Notes: generated by a model from the sequence alone, not told the origin. A stretch of 64,000 nucleotides of DNA from Campylorhamphus procurvoides (GCA_013396655.1 WBMV01002651.1:496001-560000); one strand, 5' to 3'. Positions 48,671 to 62,300 are shown, counted from the stretch's first letter. Numbers and translations: made by a program.

Positions 48671-49271
48671 TAAGACACTAAAAATTACAGAAATCATGGA
48701 GTCCAAAATGTTAAGAAACTGAATCTTTTATGATTTTTTTATACAACATCCAAAATAATAAACTCTTCTTATTTTTAGAGCACATTAGCTCAACACAATC
48801 ATGAGTTCCTGTGAAAACTGTTGTGTCAGCGTAGGTACTCATGGGCGTATGCTTTTGCAGGAGGGAGAATTGCAGTGACTTTATTGCTGCATAGTTTTTC
48901 ATCCTGCAGTCAAACACTCATGAAAGAGAATCAAACCTCATTTTGTGTGTAGGGCTACCTCAGAACAATCAACATCACACCAAACTCCAGACATGCCTGT
49001 GGCCCTGCCAATGGCAGATGGAGTAGATCGTAGGAAATGTGACCTGTACAGATGCAGTATAGCTTTCCAAAATGTTTCACTGAAGCTTCGGAGGTTGTAG
49101 TGCTTGGAGCACGTTCAAGAGTGTGCTTTGAGAGAAACGTAAACTACGTGCATACAACATCAGTGAATATTTAAAGACAAAGGTCACCATTTATTCTTGA
49201 GGCTACGCTGCTGTCTTTGAAGTTCAATTCTGGTGGGTTGTAGCACAGGGGAAAGGATGGACATAAAAGGA

Positions 49272-49521
49272 ATACTCCAGGGGAGGTTTAGACTATATTA
49301 GGAAAAATTTCTTCACTAAAAAGAGGGGTCAAGCATTGAAACAGGATGCCCAGGGAAGTGGTGGAATCCCTGTCCCTGCAAGTGTTAGAAAAACATGTAA
49401 ATGTGGTGCTCAGGCACATGGTTTAGTGGTGGACTTGACAGTGCTGGGTTAACAGCTGAACTCAACAATCTTGGAGGTCTTTTCCAACCTTAATGATTTT
49501 ATGATTCTGTGTTTCTATGAC
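49272..49521 (+). mobile_element. CR1 LINE 3'-end fragment
   Basis: CCAGGGGAGGTTTAGAC, AGGAAAAATTTCTTCACTAA, GATGCCCAGGGAAGTGGTGG, GGTCTTTTCCAACCTTAATG and the ATTTTATGATTCTGTG tail follow in CR1 order on the plus strand. About 250 bp of the 3' untranslated end is retained. The GGTCTTTTCCAACC 3' motif is the same subtype as in the copy at 57380-58199. Confidence 0.9.
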
Positions 49522-52500
49522 GCTCTGACGATTGTTTCCTCATTCATTGCAGAGCTTCTTTGGGAGCATCAGCAGCTTTTCCCCTGGTAATAAAACGATT
49601 AAATTCTTTTGCTTTTGATTCTCTATTGTAACATTTTGTGTCTGACAGGCTGTTCAAAATCTTGTCTTTGGTTACTCAAGCACAAGGAATCTGGGGAATA
49701 AGAGGATTATTAACAGAAAGATTACACTATACTTACCTTCATATTTTCCTTGAATGTGTTACACGTAATTCTATAAACACACTTTTTGCACTTAACTTCC
49801 TATGAATATGTAGAATGTTTTAGATAAATTATATACTAACTATATAAAAGAAATACTTTAAAGTATGATGAGAAATAATTAAAAAGAAGTGGAAAAATAT
49901 GTAAACCACTAAGCAAAAGTCATAGAAAATAATTAAAAAGAAGTGGAAAAATATGTAAACCACTAAGCAAAAGTCATAGAAAACAGTTAAAACTGTTAAC
50001 CACCCAGCAACCTCTGGTTCATGCAGATTTTATACCCACTACCTAGAGAAAACAGAAAAATAAACAGGCATTATCTTAAGCTGGTGCTGTTTTTCCCAAG
50101 TTATTGAGACACCAGGTATTCACCTCATGGAAAAAAAGAGATTCCTGCATTTTATTTTTATGGTAGGTTTTTTGCAGGAGTTTTTATGTATTCTTCAGTT
50201 TGTAATTCCATGAAGCAACCATTCAATTTGAAGTCTTGTGAGGTTCTGACTATCTGATTTCACAGAAAACATACCTAAAGAGCTTACTAGTTTATTGAAT
50301 GAATGCCCATAGAGATTCTCTACCATGTTAAAAGGATAAATTTCCTATTCCAGTTAATCACTCCTTTCTTCCAGCATAGTTGTGTATACTGTTTACTTAA
50401 ACATCACAACAGATTAATGTTTGATAGTGCCAGTATTTCAGCATTCTTTTCCAGGGTTAGTTCTTTTATTCTAATTGATTCTTCTGAAATCAAAATGCAG
50501 CCAAGACCTTTCCATCTTGTCTGTATGTACTACAAATAGCGTTTTTGTTATTTTCTCAACATGAAATTATTTGTTTCAGTTTTGATCAGATATAACTGTG
50601 TACATTGCAGATCCTGTTGCTTCAAAAAAGCAATTCTGAAATTTACAAAAAATATTCTCTTGTCTTTAATCTTTATTATTAGTATCTCTTTCATCTTGCT
50701 AGAAACTGATTACTTTTGGGTGTAGTATAACCAATTATTTTTTTTCTTTAAGAGTTAAGCTTAAAACCACTGGAAAATGCAATGCAAATGTTTCTAAGTT
50801 TGTAATAGAAAAGAACGGCTATACTTTCGCTGAATTGTTGTATGATTTGAAACCCTTATTTAGCATCTCTACCAAGACATGTATAATGGAAGTCAACTAT
50901 AATTCCCAAAGGAAAGGTGATTTCCCAAGGTTGTCATAAACATTTATATTTATGAAGTGAAAAGTGCAGAGACCAAAGTTTTCCATAGACTGAAAATTAA
51001 ATACATACATTTCAAACTTTTTGTGACTGTATTGTCATCCTGTTTCACGTTATAAGGAAGATTTAAGATATTTGTTTTGGAAAATTGCCAAAATTGAGGA
51101 TTTTATTTCTGTGAAAGCAAAGGCATTCTTGGAGTTTAATCAGAATCCTATACTGGTTTAAGAGCAGAAGTAATATTTCATGAGTCATTCAAGATGAATA
51201 GCTATGACTTTAGATAGGAACTCTAGGTGGTTATTATTAAGAAACTATAATTGCATTCATCATATTTTGAAAATAATTTCTTACTTTATGTAGCTGTTAA
51301 TGCTAATTACATTACAGGAGGTAATATGACTGGCTATTTATTATTCTTGAAGGTATGAAGTTGAAAGTTTAGTACCTCAGCTGCTAGCATTTTTTAGAAG
51401 TATTTGAATAAGACACCAATTCCTAATCCGTCTTCATAATTCTGAAGATGGCTGAAGATACTATTTTATTTCTTAGTATTTTTGCCTGACCTTTGGTGGA
51501 TGAAGATTGTTTGAGTGTCACGTGATGAACAGTGGATAGAACATTTTCTAAGAAAGCTTGCATTATTCAATTCCTTTATTATGTTTGATTGTCAGTAAGT
51601 TTTGTTTTGTTTTGTTCTCAGTTTTATAGACATGGTAGCTCTCAGGTGCTGTAGGAAAATATGTAGAATCTGTGGTTCTGTTCCTGAAATTGAAAGCAAA
51701 CTTCCATAAATGTATAAAGCAAGTTCCGTGATTTTGCTGTTTACAGGAAGGCTTTTATGTAGAAAAATGCTTTAAGAGTGTGAAGTCTTAAGATGACTGA
51801 TCTGTTTGCCACAAACCTTGCGTATTCTGTGGAATGAAATAGCAGCTTCTTTTTCTCCTTCCTCTTCAAGGGTAACTTGCTAAGTGTACATATGCATATA
51901 TTTGCATTTTTGGTTTAAAGTCACTCTAGTGTCTTAGCAGGATTGACTTGGAGATTGGTGTGTCATAGAACATGGGAATGTTTAATACCCTGAACTCCAG
52001 AGACCAACTACCCTACACATCATTCAAAGAGATGACACTTCTGGACATAAGGTTCTCGTGCAAATATGCCAGACATAGGAGAGAGATATAAGAATATAAT
52101 AGTAGTGCCAGTGTGAAAAATAGCTGTGGCTCTACAAAGTAATGCCAGGAAATAATCAGTATGTGGAAAAGCTAAGGTAGGCAATAAAAAATGAATGCAA
52201 TCTAAGTTAACTGACTTTTCTAGTTCTCTAAATATCAGAGATTCAAATTATTATTAAGGAGATTAAAGACCTTGTGGGAAATAAACATCACTCTGAAGCC
52301 TGGATGCATTCCTTCTTGTCAACCAATGTGATTATTGATAGCAAAATTTCAAAGCCCTTTGATGACAGAGAGTACATGACTGCACTCCAGATCTTCTGAA
52401 ACACACGATGGAAAAAAATAAGGTGATCGAAGGATAAGTTTCCAGAATGACGCTATTTGCATCTGCAGAAAACTTTTTATTTCTCATATTTATCCAATAG

Positions 52501-55500
52501 GATATGTGTATATTTATACATATTTATATTAAGAACTCATCCTAAAGTGCTTCTTTATTAGAATAGATTGTAATTAATACCACATTTTTGACCTCTTAAG
52601 CTTAAACAACCAATGTGGGGTGGTTCAACTGGAAAGTAATACATTTAGTTAATTTGATAAAGCAGTGTAGATGCCCTAAGACCATAGAATGTTTACTGCA
52701 ACATGATCCATTATCATTACTGTATTAACAGTAAAAAATCAACAAATGAATTAACAGATCCATTAAAGTCTGAAAGAGTAGGTTCATTTTGGCAACTGTA
52801 CAAAGTTCTCTTTTGTACAAAAAAGCATTTGTTTATGGAATTGTTTATTGGTTTTGTTGCACATATAAAGCTTTTTATCTTCCTCCCTAAATCTAACAGC
52901 AGTTTCTTTCATTGTATGGTAAGGACAATCCTATGCTCTTTGCAGCCTCCCATGCTGTCCAGCTGACTGAGGTGAAATGTGTGGGATGGGAAATGCCAGT
53001 GTCATTAAAGATCCTTTACTTGTATCATATATCCTTTAAAGCACTACATCTTCTAAAAAGTACCTTTCATATACCAAGCCTAAACAGAATGAAAACCCAA
53101 AACAAAACAAAGCAGAATTACTCTTACTGTGCAGACACTTCAAGTGCTCCTAAAAAATTCCTTGGGCGAAAGGAATGCATGGAAAACTCTTCATGTTAAC
53201 TCCCTGAAATCAAGCAGAACATCTGCACTTGCTGGCCTTTGAAAAGTCTGTACCAAAATCAAAGCTGGTGTGTTGGTGCTGCCAACCACATGTGGTGAAC
53301 TGTGGAAATGCTCAGTAAGAGGCTCACACTATATCCTATCAATTAATAAGTAAAAGCTCCACAAGCCAAGGATTTGTGATGCAAAGCTAAAGGATTTGCC
53401 ATAATTTGGTGTACTGCAAAGGGAGCTGGCATGCAGTGTCTCTTAACACTAAGATGGGAAACTGTTCCAACAAGCATGCAATGGGAACTGTTGAAGAAGG
53501 GATTGTATATCCAGCTGCTACGGCTTTTTTAAGTAGTAATTTGTCATGCATAATTTCCTATTATTTCATGTCATGATATATTATATTAAGCTATTTTAGG
53601 ATATAGGTTGTGACTGCCGCTGGCACTGTATGTCACATTATATCACATCAAGTGGCAGCATAAGGTAAATTCTTGGTTTGAGCTTTTAATTTTTTCACAA
53701 ATTGAACAGTTAGGACCATTCAGGTGAGTTAAGTGTACAGGGTAAGAAATGAACAAACCACCTTGTGCCTTCTGAAAAGGTAGAAAACTCAACAGCCTCT
53801 GAGGGTCGTGTGCCCCCAGGGCTACACTCCAGTGCAGTCACCATGTCCCTCTGGAGCCCTTGGCTTTGTCCCAGTATGAGTGTAACTCTGCCTCTCTCCC
53901 AGGCTCAAGTCTGGTTTCATTCTCCTGGGAGCCTTTTTGCTTTGGAGAAGAAAAGACAGGTTGTCTTCGAGCTTTGGAAGCTGAAAACTCACCATGGTTC
54001 CTCTCTTTGCCCCACTGCTGGACACTACAAGTAATTTGAATGGGTTCAGTGGTTTGTGGAACCCATGTCTGAGGACTTGAGCTTGCTCAGAACCCTGGGG
54101 CATAAGGAGAGAGGCAGCCATCCCTCACCCAGTTCCACTCAGGGAACTGTGAAGGGGTAAGCTTTGGCTTATGCTCCTTGAAATCAGTGTTGTTTCTGAT
54201 TTTGTGAGGGAGCTGACTTAAGCGCACAGGCACAAAGTGGAAAGTCAGTTTGGGCTTCCTCATCTTCCCCTTCACATGTCAGCCTCCCTCTTGCCTGCAT
54301 ACTTGCTCTTCCTGAGTTTTACGTTCATGTCTGCCCAGCTGCCTACTGCAAGGGCTGAATGAGCAAATATGTCTTCCCTTTTCACTTGTCCTCATGAGAA
54401 ATTATAGCCAGAACAAAGGAGTAACAACTAATCTTCCAGTGCTAGATGGAAGAAAACAAATGGGATATTCCTTGAAGTCCTTTGTCCCTCCTCTTTTGCT
54501 CAGAGGTCTGGGATTTTTTCGAGACTGCAGGAAATCTTTGGGAAGGCTCCAGTCCTCAATATTTACTAAAGACCAAAAGAGTAACCTTGAAATGTTGCTG
54601 CTTCTTAGCTGTCTCTGGTGAAGTCAGGGGTGCTACCTACTGCCTTTCCTCTTCTTCAAGAAGAGGAAACAAGAAGCCATTGTCCTGGCTGATGAATTCC
54701 TGTCCATGCAAAACAGCTGAAGGAGAGACAGCCCCTAAGCAACTTAGTTTGCTTTATTAATTCTCTGACAAAACATGCACTGTGTTTCAGCTGCAGATAA
54801 TTGCTTCTAATGACTCCTCAACTCATGCACTTTTAGGCATATGGCTCCTCATAGGTGTCCGGAAATGAGGCACCAGGTATGTCACTGACTTTGTCATCCA
54901 TGCCATTGCGCCATCTGTGTTTTGCTCATAGATGATGACATGGATCTTCCAATGGATCCCCAGATACCAGTAAAAGACCTTTTGTTTCCAAGTTGCTAGC
55001 AGTCACAACTCTCAGCATTGACATTTTAATTCCCATATATTTAAGGGCTGTGAATAAATGTAGGTTGGAAATCAGAAGTAATGAGAGTCTGTAACAGCCT
55101 TCCTGAAGAAATTATGGGAGTGAGTTCATTACTTTTTAGATAAAACAGGGCAGGAAAAAGATTGTATGGTGTGGGTGCCTGTGATGTTTGAGGGTTTCAT
55201 CACTCTGACCCATGTGTTTCCTTCCAGTACTGCATTTTGTGTTTGGAGGAGAAAACAGATTTCCTTCCACTCCCATGTTTTCAAACTGTTAGCTCCTTAT
55301 GAGCATCCAGTGCAATTTTAGGTTGCTGGGTGCCAACATCCTCCCATCCTTAGCTCTCATCTAAGTGTGCTGATGCTTCATATTTAGATTAATTATTCTG
55401 TACAGTTAGGCTCAGATGCCACTTCCATTTACATTGGCTAAGTTACTCTCAAGAGCTAATGGTCCACTAATGCAGTCCTATAATTCCCTCTGTGAGTCCA

Positions 55501-56769
55501 GAAAGACTAAAAAGTTCCCAAGCCATCTTCAATGAAAGATCAGAGTAGCTCAGCATAATGTAGCATCAAGAACCACAGGAGATGTCTGCAGGCTTAAAAG
55601 ATAACGTGCATAAGCAGAGTACTAGAGAAGACCCATTAAATGGATTGTGACTTTGTAGTGTGATTAAAATCAGTTGGACAAGGCTAATCCATCTGTGCTG
55701 ATGCAAGATAACTATTCCTGTGAGTTAATGGCATGTTAAAGAACATGCAGCATTTTTGTCTTCTAAGAAAACAGGAACATTTTGTTTGAACAAAAGGGCT
55801 GTCTAGTCCTGTACTCTGCCTTTGACAGCAACCAGCAGTGGCTACTCAGGACAAGGATAAAGAAGGGCCTTGGTTTGCCCAGGGGTAAAACTCTAGTTGT
55901 ACCATAGGAAGTGGGGACACCTCTGATGAGGAAATATCTCTGGGTGAGCCAAGGAGAGCTGCAGCTGACTTCTAGAAACAAAACAGACTTTATTCAAGCT
56001 AATGGAAAATGTAGATTTCCATGGGGCTAGGATTTCAAAAAAATTTTCAACCTTTGAATTTTTCACATCAGGCATGTCTGCTTCTATTATATCTCTCAGA
56101 ATCAGAAGCTACTTATTTTTATCCCTCTAGTCTCTGCTCTCCTATTAAGAAAATCACCAGTGCCAGCATTGCCACAACTGTAAATGTATATAAAAGCAGC
56201 CCATTTTTATGGCAGTCTGAGACTGCAAGTGTCCCTTGGTTAGCTAATGAGCTGATGCTGTATCTCTGAGACAATTGTTGAAGTACAGCTTCATGTGTAT
56301 GCCCTTAAACTTGAAGACAAGAAGGGTTCAATGATGCCTGCTTGTACATGCATGCCCAAGTACTGGGGCACAGTATGAACCCTGGCTTTAAGGAAGAACT
56401 GGAAAAGCTGGGTCTCTGGTTGTCATGGACCATTTTTGTGAGACCAGGAGGAGGTGATAAGACTGAGACAAGGTCCCTGTCTGCTGCAGCAACTAGTATG
56501 GAAACAAGCAGAAACAGTGATGGAATCTACTAGGCTCAGCTTCCATTGATTTAACTCTTTAACTGGGCATGGCAGGACACGAAGTCCTACCAGGTTTTTA
56601 AAGGCACAATTTCTGACAAAACTGAAACCCAGTCATTCTTGTGCTTTGTTCTACTATTTGGTTTTGCTGTAGCAGCTGTGCCAAACCTGGTTTCTGAGAG
56701 TCAATTTACCTGGAAAAGTCTCCTACCCTTTTCAGGATCCAGACTCTGCAGTATACAACTTCTTGCCCT
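49522..56769. other. Noncoding DNA, no recognised gene
   Basis: Seven kilobases without an identified gene, LTR or CR1 copy. It includes the 54-bp tandem duplication at 49873-49980. Frames of up to 99 codons (for example plus 53765-54034 and minus 53822-54121, overlapping) have no recognisable domain. Confidence 0.6.
49873..49980 (+). repeat. Perfect tandem duplication, 2 x 54 bp
   Basis: Positions 49873-49926 and 49927-49980 are identical by direct comparison. The next bases (AAACAGTT) start a diverged third beginning against AAATAATT. Perfect identity in noncoding DNA implies a recent event, or an assembly duplication. Confidence 0.92.
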
Positions 56770-57088
56770 CACGAGGGGAAGAGGAGGGGCAGGCACTGAT
56801 CTCTTCTCTGTGGTGACCAGTGACAGGACCCCAGGGAATGGCCTGATGTGTCAATGGAGGTTTGGCTTGGATGTTAGAAAAAGGTCCTTCACCCACCCAG
56901 AGGGTGGTTAGGCACTGGAACAGGCTCCCCAGGGAAGTGGTCACAGCACCAAGCCTGTCAGAGTTCAAGAAGCTTTTGGATGATACTCTCAGGCACATGG
57001 TGTGACTCTTGACAATAGTCCTGTGTGCGGCTAAGGGTTGAACTTGATGATCCTTGTGGGTCCCTTCCAATTTGGCATATTCTGTGAA
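56770..57088 (+). mobile_element. CR1 LINE 3'-end fragment
   Basis: The plus strand contains AGTGACAGGACCCCAGGGAA, AAAGGTCCTTCACCCACCCA, CAGGCTCCCCAGGGAAGTGG, CAGGCACATGGTGTGACTC and GATGATCCTTGTGGGTCCCT in CR1 order, ending CATATTCTGTG. It is the GGGTCCCTTCCAA 3'-end subtype, the same as the copy at 21717-21807. It is 5'-truncated and noncoding. Confidence 0.92.
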
Positions 57089-57379
57089 AGGTTGAGATGT
57101 TTGTTTAATGTAAGCAAAGTTAAATTCAATGGCACCATGAACTGCTTTCCATCTTATAATTTTGCCTGGTTGAACATTCAGAGTGAAGTTGGTAGCTTCA
57201 GATTTTTTTCTGAAATGTGTGCTTATCTACACCACTGAACTCTAGCCCTAGTTCAGAAAAAGGATTTTGGCCTGATTTTGCAGTGACTGAAACATAAGTT
57301 TAAGGTTGAAAAATGTATCAGGTCTTCACGTATTAAAATCCTCTACAGTAGAGTGATGATGGGATGTGTTCATGGTGTG

Positions 57380-58199
57380 TGGGACAGGCTGGATAGATGG
57401 GCCAAATCCAATGGTATGAGGTTCAACAATGTCAAGTGCCGAGTCCTGCACTTTGGTCACAGCAACCCCATGGAGCACTGCAGGATGTGGACACAGTGGC
57501 TGAAGAGAAGCCAGGCAGAAGGGACCTGGGGGTTCTGATTGAGAGGAAACTGAACATGAGCCAGCGTGTGCCCAGGTGGCCAACAAGGCCAAGGGCATCC
57601 TGGTCTGTATCAGGAATAGTGTGGCCAACAGCACCAGGGCAGTGATTCTTCCTCCACACTCAGCACTGGTGAGGCTGCACCTTGAATGCTATGTCCAGTT
57701 CTGGGCCCCTCAATTTAGGAAGGATATTGAGGTACTGGAGAAGGTCCAGAGAAGGGCAACAAGGTTGGTGAAGGGACTAGAGCACAAGTCCATGAGAAGC
57801 AGCTGAGGGAGCTGGGGTTGTTCATATGGGAGAAGAGGAGGCAAGAGGGAGACCTTATCATGCTCTACAACTACCTGAAAGGAGGTTGTAGTGAGGTGGG
57901 GGTTGGTCTCTTCTCCCAGGCAGCCAGCAGTAGGACAAGAGGACACAGACTTAAGCTACACCATGGGAAGCTTAGGCTGGACATTAGGAAGAAGTTCTAG
58001 ACAGAACGGGTGATTGGGCATTGGAATGGACTGCCCAGGAAGGTGGTAGAGTCACTGTCCTTGGAGGTGTTTAAGGAAAGACTGGATGTGGCACTTAGTG
58101 CCACGGTCAAGGTGACAAGATGCTGTTAGGTTGTAGGTTGGACTTTATGATCTCAGAGGTCTTTTCCAACCTAGCTGATTCTGTGATACTGTGATTCTG
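57380..58199 (+). mobile_element. CR1 LINE fragment, longest in window
   Basis: About 820 bp of CR1 from the last part of the reverse transcriptase frame to the 3' end. Landmarks are GACAGGCTGGATAGATGG, GGTATGAGGTTCAACAATG, GAACATGAGCCAGCGTGTG, ATCAGGAATAGTGTGGCCAA, CTACAACTACCTGAAAGGAG, CTTCTCCCAGGCAGCCAGCA and GGTCTTTTCCAACCTAGCTG with a CTGTGATACTGTGATTCTG tail. Several short indels break the coding frame. The many small open frames at 57326-58000 on both strands are pieces or shadows of it. Confidence 0.95.
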
Positions 58200-58930
58200 G
58201 GCAGGGTGTCTGGTTCTACTGCTCTGTACCTAAAGGTAAAGCTGACAGTAAAAGCATAATATACTGGTAAGGATTAAAAATATATAAGCACATCTGAGAG
58301 ATGACACTTCTAACTTGGTTGACAAATTAAAGGATTCTGTAGCTTTGCAGTACAACACATGCTGATACAAAGGAACAAAAAATGTACGCCTAGTAATGCA
58401 TATTAGCATCTTCTTGCCCAAACCTGTAAGATCAATATTGCAGCAGGCTGACATATGAAGAAAGACAGTTGCTTTTTTATACAGTTGAATACAAACTTTG
58501 TCTTTTATCATCTATATGTCAAAACCAAATTAGCTGCTCATGTGAAAAGGAGTGATTCAGAAGCAACCTCTACTTTTTTTGCTGTTCCTCTTGTTAGATT
58601 AAAGGCACTTCGGCCTATAAGAGGACAAGGCAGTTGTTTTATCTAGCTGTGAAAAAGGTCTTTGGATGTATTTTCTTTTCTTTGGGCATATCAGAACTAT
58701 TGATGATTAATGAGTACCATGCTTTCAGGCAAGGTCTTTAATAATCTTACATAGTAGAGAGATCTTAAAGTAACTGCTTGCTGAAAGGAAGAAGTGGAGA
58801 ATGGCTCATTAGAGGTTGTTACATGAGTGTCCTTGGGGGAGGGAGTAGGTAAGGATCTTGCAGCGCAAAAGCAGTCACAAAGCTCTCGTTGTTTCCAAAG
58901 GTTTCATACCTCTCACAGTGCCTGTCACTA

Positions 58931-59364
58931 TTATGCCTGGGCTCTGGCCAAGACAGGGTTAATTTTTGCAGTATCCAGGAGCAAGCATGGCCAGGACCTG
59001 GATGTTATTCTCTACAACCTCACATCATTGCCAGGGGTGGGGGGAAGGGAGTCTCTTCTGAGGAGAAAGGGTTCCTTCAGGTTGAGTGATGATGATGGAG
59101 GGAGTCATCAGGTAATCCCAGTTCTGAGCATTTTGCATGTGAATCACTCACCTCTCCCATGTACACTTCTGTTATTAATATTTTTGGCATTACTAATTGT
59201 TATCTTATTGCTGTTTCCAGTAAATTGTTCTTTTCTCAACTCATGATCTTTACCTCTTGTGCCTCCAATTCTCCTCTCTAGCCACTGCAGGAGAGGGGGG
59301 AGTGAAGGGAACGTGGTTTTAGATAGAGCGTTAAATTGGAGAATAGCATTCCTAAACCATGACA
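58931..59364 (+). mobile_element. Solo avian ERV LTR (434 bp)
   Basis: The plus strand matches an avian ERV LTR beginning near TGCCTGGGCTCTGGCC, with ACAGGGTTAATTTTT close to the 5' end, and finishing AAACCATGACA. Perfect 5-bp direct repeats CACTA at 58926-58930 and 59365-59369 put the 5' end at 58931, which requires the first bases (TTATG) to have mutated away from TGTG. The U5 core CTTTTCTCAACTCATGATC and CCTCCAATTCTCCTCTC is shared with the LTR at 14968-15539. AGTAAA at 59219-59224 replaces the ATTAAA poly(A) signal. No clear TATA box was found, so the promoter is probably eroded. The 139-codon frame at 58827-59246 crosses the LTR and is not a gene. Confidence 0.78.
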
Positions 59365-62300
59365 CACTAGCATAAACAAGAAACAAGCTTGAGGTACTTC
59401 ATAAACTGGAATACATAATGTAATAATTTCCTGTTGGCATAGACATAAATTGGTTTCCTACTATTCCTTAAGTAGAAAATCAAAACAAAAATAAGATAAA
59501 AAGATGAATGCCTTGCGTTAGAATAAAAACCCTTTTACCTTCTTTTGTCTTCTATGGCTTCCATAAATAAATGTTAATTTTTAGTGCAAATAATAGGCAA
59601 CATTGTAGTCTAAATACTTCTTTGTATTTAAAATTGGGATTCTGAAATTGAACTGCTTCATGCACCCTGAGTAATTTTGAAAACAGAATATTTCTGAATA
59701 AAGAGCATCACATTAACCTTACACATTCAGAATTCATATCCTCGATTTGCCTAAGCCCACACTTTGGAGCCTGAGAGAGATGTTGAAGCACTTGCACATC
59801 CAGGATATCACCTAAAGTGTTATTAGGCAAGTCAGACGGAGTTTCAAAATTGCAGCTGGGGAGGAAATGCTGTATGGAAACAAAAGGCTCTATTCCTGGG
59901 GACCAGGCTTCAGGCTAAATGCATAGCAGCTGCCTCTAGTTTGAAGAAGTTTAAGGCACCGAGTTTTATACTCTGAAGCATAAGAAGCAGGTGGTCTCTT
60001 ACAACCATTGGTTAAAATTTATGGAGAGTCTTGTGCTACATTCAACCCCTGGGTAGGTAAATATACATACAGCTCTGACTTCAGAGGGAATTTCATGCTC
60101 AGTTCCCAGGAAAGACTTAGACATGCTATGTAATATGTTTTCTGACATTTTAGGCACTTCTTTCCTATCAGAGTAAGAGGATTCACACATCAGAGAACAT
60201 TCCCAGCCCTGGCGTGCCCTGGTGACCACTACCTGCCACATTCGTTCACTGATCACCAGGGAGCAATCCACTTTCATGGAGTAGGTAGATTTAATTTTCC
60301 AAAATAAAACTTTACAGATTCAGATGTGAGTAGAAATGAAGAGGCATTTATTATTGATGACTTCTGTTAAATATTAATGAGGAGCCATAACTCTGCCTGG
60401 TATTTTAAGTATAGTATTCAGAGATTTATTTCCCTTTCTCCTTTTGGATTACTAACACTGATGTACTTTCACAGCTTTTGAATTAGCTCCACACTAGCAT
60501 CAGTCTCATTTCTTCAGAGAAAGCTTTGGGCTGTGATTCAGCTGGACATTTGGGTCCTTTTATAGCATGATGTGTTGCTCTGACAAGAGTTAATGAGCTT
60601 CTGGATACTGCAAATATTCCCACCTGGGCTAGGTCAAAGTTTCTAAAGATACAGTTCCCCACATCTTCCTTTCCCAAAACAAACTTGACAACAACACCAA
60701 ATAACAAACCCCCAGCACAGCAGAGAGTTTCAAATCCTTGCATGCAATCTCTTTTTTTCACACTATCCATTAATTTATATGGCAAATATAGTCTGCAGAG
60801 TCTGAGAGACAGTCAGCTAACCAGATATAGGTATCTGCTTTAGGGTGAGCTGATGACTCTTGAGCCTCCAGTTGCCTTGATTAGGTCACCAGGGACTGAA
60901 ATGGGAGCTTGGACACCCAGTTCACACTTAGAAACCACACACTAAGCCAAATCCCACCCAAAGCGTTCAATGTTATCTTTCAGCACTGATTTCAGTTGCC
61001 CACTGATGTAAGATGTAAGGTGCCATTTGAAATCCCCCTGGGCATCCCAACTGGTACCTAGAGGCCACTCCAGGAAAGTGATAGACTCACAGAGGTCCTA
61101 TTCTGTATCACCCAGCCTGCATTCATATGCCTGAATTCTGCTATTAAATCCCATATTAATTAGGTTGCTTTAGGAAAATAGCTCCTTGAGAGAGATGCTC
61201 TTCTTTAGTCACTCCATACAGAAAATGTGTACCCTATATTTGCAAAATTTTCATAATAAATACCTTATTACTGATTTTCTACAGCTTTTCTTCTGGCTTA
61301 GTTTTAATAATTTATTTACTTTGAACACATTCCTGCCTTTTGTGTGTGCAGGTGTTTCCCTTTGCTTTATCTACATTGCAACTATTTGTTTTGTAACTAA
61401 TAACAGGAATATACTTCCAAAATTAGCCATAAGCTATCTTTATTTTATTTTTTTATAACTATTTATTTTTGAAATGGGTTCAGGTTTTGTGCCAATGTTA
61501 TTATAGCTGTTTACTTAACATGATGCTTTTCATTCCACTAATAACTGCTCTCCCAAAAGATGAGCTAATTTTGCATAACTGAGTGTGTAATTACAGACTC
61601 TTTTCAAAAATAGTGAAAATGCCTTCACTTTCAATAATGTATTAGATGATGTTGATTGCTTACATTTGATGCATAACATTGAATTGAGCTATATGCATTT
61701 ATTTTGCCAGGGCATGAGAATGGAAGGAAAGCTATTGCAGCTATTCAGTGATGTAAGGTAACACCACAGTTCATTTCAGTCCTTATATAGAACTGCTTCA
61801 AACTTTTCTGGGTAAAGATAATGTCATTTCTCTCACAAAATTTTCCTGGGGACATGTAGGTACTTTTTTATGGCTGAATTTTATCTAGTGTCTTGTGATC
61901 TGAGAGAATTTCATGTATTGCCTCAAGATCTCAGAACTAACCTCCTAGTTATGATTTTCATATACATTATTATCTTCTCTATATCTAAATTATCACTTGG
62001 TTGGCTGACAGAAATTTTCTTGATGGGTAAGTATTGGTTGGACTATTTTTGTTAACATATAAAAGAAGCCACTGACACTATGATGATCGTCTTTATACAT
62101 TACCTGTTGATTCACTTGATCTAAAGCTTATACAGGAGTTGCAGTTTTTCCATGGGACCTGAGGAGACATTTTCAAGGACACCAGAGCCGACAGACTGCC
62201 TGGCCCACAGATGTGACACTGTTAACTTCAGTCTCAAGGGGTTTAATCCTGAAGTACAGAAGGTGGAATATCTACTTGTGTTTGTGGCTTTGCGTCTGCC

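Noticed and set aside
57326..58000. Cluster of short open frames on both strands
   Set aside because: They are fragments and shadows of the CR1 reverse transcriptase end. Frameshifts interrupt the real reading frame.
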